A stretch of DNA of 64,000 nucleotides from Cichorium intybus. Lineage: Eukaryota; Streptophyta; Magnoliopsida; Asterales; Asteraceae. Location: positions 4,545,566-4,609,565 of the forward strand of contig CM042011.1 of NCBI GenBank assembly GCA_023525715.1. The letters run 5' to 3'. Of the stretch, positions 31,819 through 42,231 are shown piece after piece. Positions within the stretch are counted from its first letter, which is position 1; each line of letters opens with the position of its first letter. Position numbers and translations under genes: made by a program. Below the pieces are notes generated by a model that worked only from the letters and a program-made list of their open reading frames with translations, searched no databases and had not been told where the DNA came from.

Positions 31819-32779
31819 TGCAAAATATGCACGCGTTTTGATCAATCACCTATGATGCCTTAATGTTTAATATTTTTGATTGTTTTGTGCCAAAGCCTCA
31901 AAGGAAAAACAGGAAGTTTGCATATTTTATTAATGAAAGCGTAAAATTGTCATTACTAGAAATCATTGTTATGATAGGTAAATTCTGGATTATTTGGTCC
32001 ATTATAGCATATATTGACCCATTATTAAATCAAGACAAAACTTCATAAATGGTCTCTGTGGTTTCACAGGATATCAACTTTCGTCTCTAACTTTTTTTTA
32101 TCTCAAGGATAGTCACTGTGGTTTCATTTTTTTATCGTAGTTGGTCCATCATCCATATGAAATGACTTTTTTTTTTCCCTTTTTAATATTTTTTACTTTT
32201 TCTTTAATTAAAACTATTTAAAAAAAAGTAAATAACACCCCCACCCCCTTCTTCCCTCCCTCTCCACTCCTCTCTCACCTTACCACCACTATTAAGCAAC
32301 CAATTAGGATGATAGAATTTCTCTACCCCAAAGGTGGGTTTCCAACCAATAAAACTAGATTTCTTAACTCAAACCTTAAAGGAATTGATGTAATCAACTT
32401 ACCGCTTGATAAAATTGAGCTAAATCTCATTAACTTTACTCCAAATCGCCAAGACTCTCGCCCTCCTTCACCAAAACGGGTTCTAGGAAGAGAAATGGGG
32501 TTTCTCCCCATCAAAACCTCACTTTTTCACTAATTGCAAAAAGGTCCCTCCAGCTCACTCAACTTCAAGGAAATTACATAGAGGTCCTTCCCCACCACAA
32601 TTTTTTCCATAATTGCTCTTAAGTCCTCCTTCTAGAACCTTATGGTAAATTCCATTTTTACCCTCTCAATACTTACACAAATGAATAAATAATACTTCTT
32701 TTGGTTATGATTTTTTTTATTTAATTGGTCAGTTATTATTATTTATTATTATTATTAAAACTTCTACCCTAGTTTAAGG
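31819..32779. other. Intergenic with GGTCyCTGTGG phrases
   Basis: No gene. 32045-32145 and 32535-32660 carry phrases of the GGTCTCTGTGGTTTCA and AGGTCCCTCC type separated by AT-rich DNA. C-rich stretch at 32236-32253. A short plus-strand frame at 32309-32533 has no recognisable domain. Confidence 0.45.
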
Positions 32780-33590
32780 ATGTTACACTCAGACCTACAC
32801 TTTGGTGATTCGGATCCACAAACAAATAACACACAAGGGGATGAACCAATCATAATACATTGGCATCTTAAGGATATATGCATACATCATATTTATTTCG
32901 ATAACAGCAGTTCAACGGATATCATGTATGCATATTGTTTTATTAAACTTCTAACAATACAAAAAAGGATGACAGTTCCATCATTGCATCTAAGTAGTTT
33001 TGCTAAACACTTAGTATGGCCAAAAGGGACGATATTATTGTCGTTAACATTGCAAGATTATAAGGGAGAGGTAAAAACCACTGTACAAGTTAAATTTGTC
33101 ATAGTACGAGCACCATTACTGTATAACATTGTCTTTGGAAGAACAACAATGAGAGAATCCGAAGTCGTGGCATCCACAATACATGAAATCGTGAAATTTC
33201 GGAAGTCACATGACTAAACGCCGGTAAATGATGCAAACGAGGGGTAAATCAACAGAGGGTACATCAAATGTAGTAACCATCAATACTAATTAGTCGGACC
33301 AAAAAATTTGAGTAAGGAAGAAACTACTGAAAGACTTGAAGAAAAAACTTTACAGTTTGTTACAAACCAACGTAGACATTTTCGCTTGGACACCTAGTGA
33401 TATGACATGCATACTAGGAGATATATGTGAACATAAGCTCAACAAAAAGTTCACATGTCGACCTGTCAAACAGAAGAAACAAGGCCGATTAGGTGAAAGG
33501 AACAAAGCAATAAACCACGAAGAAGATAAATTGATAATATCTGGTGGGGTTAGCAATAGTTTAGCCATGCTTTATTCAAGTCTATGAAAT
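32780..33590 (+). pseudogene. Ty3 (Tat-type) protease/RT-start remnant, plus strand
   Basis: 32780-33217 is open and reads as a Ty3 protease domain: YFDNSSSTDIMYAYCFIKL is the active-site block (canonically D-x-G-S) and LLYNIVFGRTTMRESEV the closing block. After stops, 33336-33587 reads LYSLLQTNVDIFAWTPSDM and EHKLNKKFTCRPVKQKKQG, the start of a Tat-type reverse transcriptase. Then it ends. No LTRs found. Confidence 0.75.
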
Positions 33591-33649
33591 CGATGCACAT
33601 CCACCATGTTCAGTCACATTTTTTAATCATAACTGGGCTAGATACCTAT

Positions 33650-34700
33650 GTTGGGAACAACGCTTCCCGAACAACACCAATTGTGACCAATTTATCTACT
33701 TCCTAGTTTATTGCTTTGTTTTTTCGCCTGATTGTCCTCGTTTCTTCTGTATAACAGATCGACATGTGACATTTTCATTGAGTTTGTGTTTAACTATATC
33801 CCTTGGTATGCATGTCATATCACTAGGTGTACAAGCAAAAATATCTATGTTGGCTTGTAACAAATTGTAAAGTTTTTCCTTCAAGTCTTTCGGTAGTGTC
33901 TTCCTTACTCGAACTTTTTGGTCTTAGTATTTCGAATTGTTAGCTACTGCATCCAATGTACCCTCTATTGGTTTTCCCTTATTTGTATCATGTCTTTGGC
34001 TTCTATGATTTTGGTTTACTTGTGATATTGTCAGTGGCATGCTTAATAGTGTTCATGTGGAAATTTCACAATTCCATGTAATGTGATGTTACAGCTTCGA
34101 ATTTTCTCATTTTTGTTCTTCTAAATAGGATGTTATATGTTGATGGTGCTCAAACTATGACAGATTTGATTTTTACAGTGTTTTGCTTATGTCCGTTGTA
34201 ATCTTGCAATGTTAATGGTTGTGAGATCGTCCTTTTGGCCATATTAAGTGTCCAGCAAAGCTAGTTAGATGTGATGATGAAGTTTTCATCTTTTCCTTGT
34301 ATAACTGTTTGGAGTTTAATGAAACAAATGTTCATATACGATTTCTGTTAAACTTTCGCTAACGAAATATATATGGTGTATGCATATATCCTTAATATGC
34401 CCCTGCATTATGATTGGTTCATCCCCTTTTCTGTTATGTGGTTGTGGATCCGAACATCGCAATATAGGTCTAAGGTGATGTACTTCTGGTTCACGTTTAT
34501 TAGGGTGTGTGCTTTTATCATCATTGAATATGTTCGAAAGATTTTTCTTGGTTTTTTTCTAGAAATATCATGGATGTCTGACTGAAGCATCTTTACCAAA
34601 TCTTGTAACTCCCCTGATACTAGTTTTTCTTTTACAAGGCTAAGGAGCCTAAGGCATTCTGTTATATTATGCCTTTTTTTTAATGGAGTGAGTAATGTTT
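33650..34700 (-). pseudogene. Ty3 (Tat-type) gag/protease/RT remnant, minus strand
   Basis: The reverse complement of 33700-33950 matches the plus-strand RT start (LLQANIDIFACTPSDMTCIP-like), and 34050-34240 matches the plus-strand protease end; each is about 75-80% similar to 33030-33500. Further up, 34690-34560 reads like a Tat Gag C-terminus (ECLRLLSLVKEKLVSGELQD). So a second family member lies tail to tail with the first, joined near 33600-33650. Confidence 0.65.
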
Positions 34701-34758
34701 GTCATGGTCAGGGGTAGAGATCATTCATGTGATACACTTTTGTGTTTATATTCATTTG

Positions 34759-35081
34759 TGTCAATATATGTGGAGCCCAAGATTGTCTCTCCAAAAGAAC
34801 CCCTATGAAGAGAGGGGAGACTCCAACATATATTGACACTTATAGGACCGTGTCGCACCAATGTGGGATACACTAACACTCCCCCTCAGAGACGCAGGCT
34901 CGATGAGGATAAACAAGGATATGCTAGGCCACGGGGGTGCGGGACGCCGGCTCTGATACCATGTCAATATATGTGGAGTCCAAGATTGTCTCTCCAAAAG
35001 AACCCTTATGAAGAGAGGGGAGACTCCAACATATATTGACACTTATAGGACCGTGTCGCACCAATGTGAGATACACTAACA
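34759..35081 (-). mobile_element. TRIM element, 323 bp
   Basis: Two 120-bp terminal repeats (34759-34878 and 34962-35081; TGTCAATAT ... CACTAACA) with three differences, flanked by a perfect 5-bp duplication ATTTG (34754-34758 and 35082-35086). The 83-bp interior holds only a primer site, GGCTCTGATACCA (34949-34961, tRNA-Met-type on the minus strand), directly at the right repeat, and a purine tract (CTCCCCCTC on plus) at the left repeat. No coding capacity. Confidence 0.95.
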
Positions 35082-35086
35082 ATTTG

Positions 35087-35667
35087 TCCTTGAGTAGTGC
35101 AACAGCTTCCTTATATGTTTGATAATGTTGTAAATCTTCTGTGACATTTGCTAATAATTTGTGTACCATGATCGCATTGCTCCTCGTAACATATGTATGA
35201 ACAATATAGACCGGTGTTATTTATCATTTTTGCATGCATTCATTTCATATATGAAGCATGACTCTCTAGCGGCTACATTCCATCATATGGCTTTATTGCT
35301 TAGTAAGAAATTTGTTTGTACTCATTGTTGGTCTTGGCATTGTCGGTTGTTTGAGTTGGTGTTGGTCAATGCAATTGGTAATGAAATGGGTGTAACAATG
35401 AGATCAACGTACATGGAACTCGATAGCTCCTGTTGGTGTAGCGACAAATGTTCCGGTGACAGTGTTACTTGTTTGCTTTTTTCCTTTGGTTACTCATCAT
35501 GAAGTGATGATCATCATTCAATTGGTTTTTTATTTGATATTGTAGATGATGCGACGTTATTTTGCTCAGTTTTTATGCACGAATGGCGCCAATGATGTTA
35601 CATCATTCGTTTTGCCTTTCTATCCAACCTTGTAGTCTGAATACTGTTCAGAAGAGACTGTTGTAAT
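35087..35667. other. Unassigned stretch before Copia-II
   Basis: Probably continues the decayed Ty3 sequence interrupted by the TRIM (minus strand reads LLANVTEDLQHYQTYKEAVA at about 35160-35100), but I cannot confirm it. No intact gene. Confidence 0.35.
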
Positions 35668-35996
35668 TGTTGATTTCCAGCCTCCATCTAGAAGCCCTCC
35701 ATTCTAGATGCCACCATTGTTGACTAAGCTTAAGGTGGCAAATTTGATCTTCTCTTCCAAGAATTCAATGTGTTCATATAATATAGATTTAGTGGCTAGT
35801 TTAGCTATAAATAGAGGCTTAAGTTTCAGTTCTTAGACATCCAAAAACACACCAAAACATATAGAGTTAGAGAGAAACACTTAGAGGTTAAGTGTTAGTG
35901 AAAGGGTTGGTTTTTTGTAATAGTCGAGTGTGAGAGTTGCTCCTCCTATTGTAATTCTGTTCTAGTGTTGAATAGAAGAGTTTTCCAATCCCAACA
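35668..35996 (+). repeat. Copia-II 5' LTR
   Basis: TGTTGATTTCC ... ATCCCAACA. TATA element CTATAAATAG at 35805-35814, so transcription should start near 35840. Confidence 0.96.
35805..35814 (+). promoter_or_regulatory. Copia-II TATA box
   Basis: CTATAAATAG in a gene-like setting, conserved in both LTRs. It is the only good TATA word in this 329-bp LTR. Confidence 0.7.
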
Positions 35997-35998
35997 AG

Positions 35999-36011
35999 TG
36001 GTATCAGAGCC
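35999..36011 (+). other. Copia-II primer binding site
   Basis: TGGTATCAGAGCC, two bases after the LTR, initiator tRNA-Met type. Confidence 0.93.
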
Positions 36012-36641
36012 TCGTTTCGGTACCGATCGTTTTTTGGTCGAAATTTTTTTTTTAAATCGATTTCCGGGCACACCATTGTAAAGTACTCGTTCCTACGATT
36101 CCGAAAATATTTTTTTCGGAATTTTTCGACCACCGGAAGGCCTCCAAAAGTCCGGTCAAAGGTTTGCCGGAATAGTAGCCGGAAAAACCAGTTCGCCGGA
36201 AAACTCGCCGGAGAAGACGATCGGAGAAGACGACACTGTAGCGACACTGTAGCAACACTGTAGCAAGTTTCAGAAAACTGCATTTTGGCCCCCTGAAATT
36301 CCAGAAAGTTGCAAACAGGTCCCTCTAATTCTATAAAACTCCGTTTTGGTCCCAGTTTTTCCTGAAAGTTACAATTTTGGTCCTTATACTTCTGAAAAGT
36401 TTCAGAAAGGTCCCTATGTTTCAAAACCTTCCAGTTTGGTCCCTGTAATTCCACAAATTACAGATTGCCCCCTATACTTCTTAAACATTTCAAATTGGCC
36501 CATAATTTTTTCAGAAGTTCATTTTAGTCTGAAAAAAAAATATATCCCACCTATTTCGACCCTTTCGGAAATAACCGTGATCTCGGTTTTGCCTAATTCC
36601 GTCCCAAAATTTCACAAAACGCAAACTACAAAGTCTTTCTC
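36012..36641 (+). other. Copia-II leader with phrase repeats
   Basis: 630-bp untranslated leader. 36230-36262 has three copies of an 11-nt CrACACTGTAG unit. 36270-36510 has about eight copies of a phrase like TTTTGGTCCCTGTAATTCC with AAAnTTnCAGA spacers, of unknown purpose. Confidence 0.75.
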
Positions 36642-39600
36642 ATGGAATCTACAAGTTCGGATATAATGGTCCGACTTACGCCCACAAATTATAATATGTG
36701 GAAGCCGAGGATGGAAGATTTGTTGAATCTAAAGGATCTAGCAGAACCTTTAGAAACCAAGGGCGTAAAACCTGAAAATACAACAGTCGACGTCTGGACG
36801 AGAATGAATAAGAAAACTGTGGCACAAATTCGACAATGGATTGACCACAGTGTTTTTCATCATGTTTCTCAAGAAACAGATGCATACAAACTCTGGGAAA
36901 AGCTTGAAAGTATGTATCAAGCAAAGACTGCACGCAACAAAACCCTACTAATGAGGCGCCTGGTAAACCACAAGTTACGAAGTCGTACATCCATAGCCGA
37001 GCATACGAGTCAGTTCCAAGATCTCGTAAATCAGCTCAGTTCTGCCGAATGGGTTCTCAAAGATGAGGAGCAAGCAATATTGTTGCTAAGTTCTCTACCT
37101 GATCATTGGGAAACACTTGTTGTTACTCTCAGCAATTCTGCCCCCGGTAGCAAAGTGACAATGGAGATGGTCACAGACGCTCTCATGAACGAGGAAGCCA
37201 GAAGAAAAGAAGCTGGTACAGACCAGTCATTTGCCCTCGTAACAGAAAACAAAGAAAGAGGCGGAGGTAGAACTGGTGGCAGAGGAAGAGGTCGAGGTAG
37301 AGGCAGACGTGGTCAAAGTAGAGGAAGATCTCAAGTTAGAGGAAGATCAAAAGAAAGGGGAAAGTCTTCAAGTACATGGTTTGATGGGCACTGCAATTAC
37401 TGCAATCATTATGGCCACAAAAAGAGCGATTGTCGAAAGTTCCTACGAGAACAGGCTGAAACGAGTACTAGTTCAAGCAAGGAGGATGGTGAGACCATGG
37501 TCAACATTTCACAAGACATTGCCCTTGTTGCATGCGAGGAGGATGCATGCCTACACGTAGGCGCTCGTGATGACGAGTGGGTGATTGATACCGCTGCATC
37601 ATATCATTCCACTCCGGACCGGGATTTATTTGCAACATATAAATCCATAAACCATGGTACCGTGAGGATGGGAAACACCAGTTCCTCTAACATTGTTGGT
37701 ATCGGTGATGTACATATAAAGACCAATGTAGGGTGTACATTGGTGTTGAAAGATGTTCGACATGTTCCGGAGCTAAGAATGAATCTTATCTCAATTGGAG
37801 CTCTTGATCTTCAGGGCTATGACAACCACTTCGGAAATGGCAACTGGAAGTTGTTAAAAGGCATTATGGTCATTGCAAGGGGAAAGCTTTGTGGTACTAT
37901 TTATAAGTCATATGCAAAGTTGATTCAACCAAGTCTCAATGCAGTAGAAGAAGAGACATCACCAAATCTGTGGCATAGAAGACTAGGCCACATGACTGTG
38001 AAAGGGTTAACAACTCTTGAAAAGAATAAGTCCATTTCCATGGAAAAAGATGTTGCCCTGGATCCTTGTGAATACTGCTTATTTGGGAAACAACACAGAG
38101 TTTCCTTTAGCTCCACAAGAAATAAGCGCTCTGAGTTGTTGAGCCTTGTCCACTCCGACGTATGTGGACCCATTGAAGTAGAATCCCTTGGTGGAAACAA
38201 GTATTTTGTGACATTCATCGACGATGCATCACGAAAAGTATGGGTTTATTGTCTCAGGTCGAAGGATCAAGTATTTGATCGTTTTAAAGCTTTTCATGTA
38301 ATGGTGGAAAGACAAACTGGCAAGAAGTTGAAATGTCTCAGATCAGATAATGGAGGTGAGTACTATTCTCGTGAGTTCTCCACATATTGCACAAAATATG
38401 GTATCAGGCATGAAAAGACTGTCCCACGTACCCCACAGCATAACGGTGTAGCAGAACGAATGAATCGTACCATTGTTGAGAAGGTCCGATGTATGATCAG
38501 TGCGGCTAAACTACCAAAGCCATTCTGGGGTGAAGCTGTATTGACAGCTTGTTACCTTATAAATAGGTCACCTTCAGTTCCATTGAATTTTGAAGTTCCA
38601 GAAAAGATATGGACAGGTAAAGACATAACATATTCTCACTTGAGAGTATTTGGGTGCAAGGCGTTTGCACATGTGTCAAGTCAATTGCGGAAGAAGTTGG
38701 ACCTCAAATCCACTCCATGCATCTTTATTGGATATGGAGATGAAGAGTTCGGGTACAGGCTATGGGACCCTGATCTAAAGAAGGTTATTCGAAGCAGAGA
38801 TGTTGTTTTCTATGAAGACCAGTATTATGATTTCAAGGCATCGATTAACGAGCAACAAAGCTTCAAAGTTCCTGAAATGATATCTGAAACAAAAGATGAT
38901 ATTCCGACCGATGAACAGAATAATGAAGTTGATGATGCAGATCAAGGAGGTGTTGAGCAGGGGGAGCTTCCACCTCTTGATAATTCAGAGTCATTGCCAG
39001 ATGTTTCTAATGAAGAAACTCAAGTTCGACGATCTGATCGAGTTCGTGTTCCTTCCTCAAGATACCCAACTTCGAACTACATCCTTCTTACCAGCGAGGG
39101 GGAGCCAGAGAGCTTTCAGGAAGCTCAATCTCATATGAACAAAGCCAATTGGCAGAAGGCCATGGAAGACGAAATGAATTCTTTGCACAAAAATCAAACA
39201 TATGAGTTGGTGAAACTTCCCAAAGGAAAGAAAGCCTTGAAAAACAAGTGGGTTTTCAAGTTGAAAAAAGATGGAAAAGGAAACATTGTGAAGTACAAGG
39301 CAAGACTCGTTGTCAAAGGATTCCAACAAAAGGAAGGAATTGACTTTGATGAGATTTTTTCGCCGGTTGTGAAGATGATGTCGATTCGAGTCGTACTCGG
39401 ATTGGTTGCCAGTCTAGATCTTGAACTTGAGCAGATGGATGTAAAAACAGCTTTTCTCCATGGTGATTTAGATGAAGAAATATACATGGAGCAACCCGAT
39501 GGGTTTAAAATCCCAAAGAAAGAGCATCTCGTCTGCAAGCTGAAGAAGAGCCTTTATGGTCTTAAGCAAGCCCCAAGACAGTGGTATAAGAAGTTTGACT

Positions 39601-40688
39601 CGTTCATGGCAAGTCACGAGTACAAAAGAACTGTTGCAGACCACTGCGTATACTTGAAGAAGTTTCCAGATGGGAAATTTGTCATCCTTTTGCTCTATGT
39701 GGATGATATGCTAATAGTCGGTCAAGATGCAACCATGATCAACAACTTGAAGAAGGATTTGTCTAAGTTCTTTGATATGAAAGACTTAGGCCCAGCTCAA
39801 CAAATATTGGGCATGAAAATTATCCGTGATAGAGAATCAAGAAAATTGTTCTTGTCACAGGAGGAGTATGTTGAACGTGTGATTAAAAGGTTCAACATGG
39901 AAAACGCCAAGCCTGTTGGCACTCCGTTGGCAAATCACTTCAAGTTAAGTAAGAAAAATTCTCCTTCTTCTGATAAAGAGAAAGAAGAGATGAAGAAAGT
40001 CCCTTATTCCTCAGCCGTAGGAAGTCTTATGTATGTGATGGTATGTACAAGGCCAGATATTGCTCATGCTGTTGGTGTCGTGAGTAGATATCTAGCAAAT
40101 CCAGGAAAGCAACATTGGGAAGCAGTCAAGTGGATACTGCGATACCTGAAGGGTAGTTCAAAACTATGTTTGTGTTACGGGGGAGCTAAGCCAATCGTGA
40201 AAGGTTATACAGATGCTGATATGGCAGGAGATCTTGATAACAGGAAATCTACATCAAGTTATGTTTTCACTTTGGCAGGGGGAGCTATCTCATGGCAATC
40301 CAAGTTACAAAAGTGTGTAGCACTGTCAACAACAGAAGCCGAGTACATTTCTGCTGTTGAAGCTGGGAAGGAACTTATATGGTTAAAACGGTTTCTTCAA
40401 GAAATGGGGTTTCCCCAAGCAGAATACATCATTCATTGCGACAGTCAGAGTGCTATGGACCTAAGCAAGAATTCGATGTACCATTCTCGCACTAAGCATA
40501 TCGATATCCGTTATCATTGGCTTAGAGAAGCAATCGAGAAAGGAGAATTGAAGTTGTCAAAGATCAACACAAATGACAATCCTGCAGACATGTTGACCAA
40601 GGTGGTGACACAAGACAAACACAAACTATGTGCTGACATAGTTGGGTTAAGGATTGTTCAACAGAGGCTGGAGGGGGAGATTTGTTGA
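36642..40688 (+). CDS. Copia-II gag-pol polyprotein, intact
   Basis: 1348 residues in one frame. Gag about 1-200 (YNMWKPRMEDLLNLKDL), an Arg/Gly-rich basic stretch 206-245, and the CCHC knuckle CNYCNHYGHKKSDC (251-264). Protease about 310-400 with active site VIDTAASYHSTP (Asp316; DTAA in place of the usual DTGA/DSGA). Gag-pre-integrase LWHRRLGHM at 443-451. Integrase core with acidic residues in VHSDVCGP (505), LRSDNGGEYY (569) and NGVAERMNRT (605). Reverse transcriptase about 835-1080 with YVDDM (1019-1023). RNase H about 1188-1320 (YTDADMAGD, STTEAEY). The PR-IN-RT-RH order defines Ty1/copia. The stop TGA (40686-40688) lies inside the 3' LTR. No frameshift or internal stop. Confidence 0.97.
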   Translation: MESTSSDIMVRLTPTNYNMWKPRMEDLLNLKDLAEPLETKGVKPENTTVDVWTRMNKKTVAQIRQWIDHSVFHHVSQETDAYKLWEKLESMYQAKTARNKTLLMRRLVNHKLRSRTSIAEHTSQFQDLVNQLSSAEWVLKDEEQAILLLSSLPDHWETLVVTLSNSAPGSKVTMEMVTDALMNEEARRKEAGTDQSFALVTENKERGGGRTGGRGRGRGRGRRGQSRGRSQVRGRSKERGKSSSTWFDGHCNYCNHYGHKKSDCRKFLREQAETSTSSSKEDGETMVNISQDIALVACEEDACLHVGARDDEWVIDTAASYHSTPDRDLFATYKSINHGTVRMGNTSSSNIVGIGDVHIKTNVGCTLVLKDVRHVPELRMNLISIGALDLQGYDNHFGNGNWKLLKGIMVIARGKLCGTIYKSYAKLIQPSLNAVEEETSPNLWHRRLGHMTVKGLTTLEKNKSISMEKDVALDPCEYCLFGKQHRVSFSSTRNKRSELLSLVHSDVCGPIEVESLGGNKYFVTFIDDASRKVWVYCLRSKDQVFDRFKAFHVMVERQTGKKLKCLRSDNGGEYYSREFSTYCTKYGIRHEKTVPRTPQHNGVAERMNRTIVEKVRCMISAAKLPKPFWGEAVLTACYLINRSPSVPLNFEVPEKIWTGKDITYSHLRVFGCKAFAHVSSQLRKKLDLKSTPCIFIGYGDEEFGYRLWDPDLKKVIRSRDVVFYEDQYYDFKASINEQQSFKVPEMISETKDDIPTDEQNNEVDDADQGGVEQGELPPLDNSESLPDVSNEETQVRRSDRVRVPSSRYPTSNYILLTSEGEPESFQEAQSHMNKANWQKAMEDEMNSLHKNQTYELVKLPKGKKALKNKWVFKLKKDGKGNIVKYKARLVVKGFQQKEGIDFDEIFSPVVKMMSIRVVLGLVASLDLELEQMDVKTAFLHGDLDEEIYMEQPDGFKIPKKEHLVCKLKKSLYGLKQAPRQWYKKFDSFMASHEYKRTVADHCVYLKKFPDGKFVILLLYVDDMLIVGQDATMINNLKKDLSKFFDMKDLGPAQQILGMKIIRDRESRKLFLSQEEYVERVIKRFNMENAKPVGTPLANHFKLSKKNSPSSDKEKEEMKKVPYSSAVGSLMYVMVCTRPDIAHAVGVVSRYLANPGKQHWEAVKWILRYLKGSSKLCLCYGGAKPIVKGYTDADMAGDLDNRKSTSSYVFTLAGGAISWQSKLQKCVALSTTEAEYISAVEAGKELIWLKRFLQEMGFPQAEYIIHCDSQSAMDLSKNSMYHSRTKHIDIRYHWLREAIEKGELKLSKINTNDNPADMLTKVVTQDKHKLCADIVGLRIVQQRLEGEIC

Positions 40689-41011
40689 TTTCCAGCCTCC
40701 ATCTAGAAGCCCTCCATTCTAGATGCCACCATTGTTGACTAAGCTTAAGGTGGCAAATTTGATCTTCTCTTCCAAGAATTCAATGTGTTCATATACTATA
40801 GATTTAGTGGCTAGTTTAGCTATAAATAGAGGCTTAAGTTTCAGTTCTTAGACATCCAAAAACACACCAAAACATATAGAGTTAGAGAGAAACACTTAGA
40901 GGTTAAGTGTTAGTGAAAGGGTTGGTTTTTTGTAATAGTCGAGTGTGAGAGTTGCTCCTCCTATTGTAATTCTGTTCTAGTGTTGAATAGAAGAGTTTTC
41001 CAATCCCAACA
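40683..41011 (+). repeat. Copia-II 3' LTR
   Basis: 329 bp, preceded by the purine tract GGAGGGGGAGATT. Its first bases TGTTGA supply the polyprotein stop codon. Confidence 0.96.
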
Positions 41012-42150
41012 GTAATGCATATGGATCACAAAGAATGTCAGAAATACTACTGCGTTGGCTCTCTGTAGTACTCTCTGATGCCTAACTTAGGTGAAGGCAT
41101 CGAAGTATTATGAAGGAGTATCGAAGAGTATGATATAATTACATATCTTCCTTGTGTGTTGCTTTCTTCAGGTTTACTTAAGGAATTTTTCTTTCTTGGA
41201 TATGATTGTTACCATTGAGTGTATTATAATTACGCTCAATGTACCATAGTAATTAGGTAGCTTCGGTGGATATTTTATTATTTGGTAAAATACTTAGTGC
41301 TTTGTACGTTCAATATATTCTATATGAGATCTTTGTCATTGGCTAGATATCGGGTGGATCGCATAAACCGTGATTCCTAGGATTGTGTTATCCAGGTTGT
41401 TGACGTAAGTTGTCTAAATATTATGACTTTTTCCTGGGCGGATAGACACCTTTCGGCCTTTCATAGGTTAATATTATTCAACAAACATATTTGTATATTT
41501 ATTTGTTGAACATTTTGATTTTTGCCAATTTCATTGTAAAAGCACTCTTTTTTTAAAACAATAACAATAACAGTTAAGGTTTGCCTACATTTCATCCTAA
41601 GCCGAGATGTTATCCTTTATAAATGGTAGATGGATTCGACTTATTTCTTTAAAGCGGATTAAGCATAGAGCTAGATTAGATTGTTTGAACTTGTTTAATT
41701 AGTGTTGTTCTCCTTTTGATAATTTTTTTTTTTTTTTTTTTTGTATTGTTTCAAGCATATTGCTAGTCGTTCTATTGAATTCCGTCATTCAAAAAAACCT
41801 TATTTGATGTGTTATAGATAAAATTTAACCCAAATCAACAATTTGACCAAAATTACTACCCTAATAATAATAATAACAACGGTAATAAATCCATGAATGT
41901 TAAATGGTATTGTCGATGTTTGAATGCATAAATCAAATGATATATAATTCATAGAAGTCGTAACATTTTATGAATGGCATCAATTTGATATGAACATAAC
42001 AGTATCTGTACCTGTGTTCATCATAAAGATTCTAACATGTAGATACAAGGGTCGAGCCTTGGTTCCTATAAACCTACACAAGCTACACTTGAAGATACCC
42101 ATGAACGATTAGTGAACAAAACGTTAGAAAACTAAAACTAACGATTCTCT
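41012..42150. other. Intergenic, no gene supported
   Basis: AT-rich DNA between Copia-II and the flippase 3' end. The last about 100 bp probably belong to the flippase 3' UTR. A T-run lies at 41727-41743. Nothing recognisable otherwise. Confidence 0.5.
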
Positions 42151-42231
42151 TTTTATGTTTCTTTTATCTACATGTATGTTCTTTTTTCCTTCCTTTTGGT
42201 GTATACATACAAACTCCTAATAATCACCAAG

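Larger units (their letters stand above)
35668..41011 (+). mobile_element. Copia-II: intact Ty1/copia retrotransposon
   Basis: 5344 bp with 329-bp LTRs (35668-35996 and 40683-41011) that differ at a single base by my count (A/C in CATATAmTATAG), a perfect target duplication GTAAT (35663-35667 and 41012-41016), a tRNA-Met primer site, a leader and one uninterrupted 1348-codon gag-pol. Everything an autonomous element needs is visible. The Gag and RT style suggests the Tork/TNT1-like branch (moderate confidence). Confidence 0.97.
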
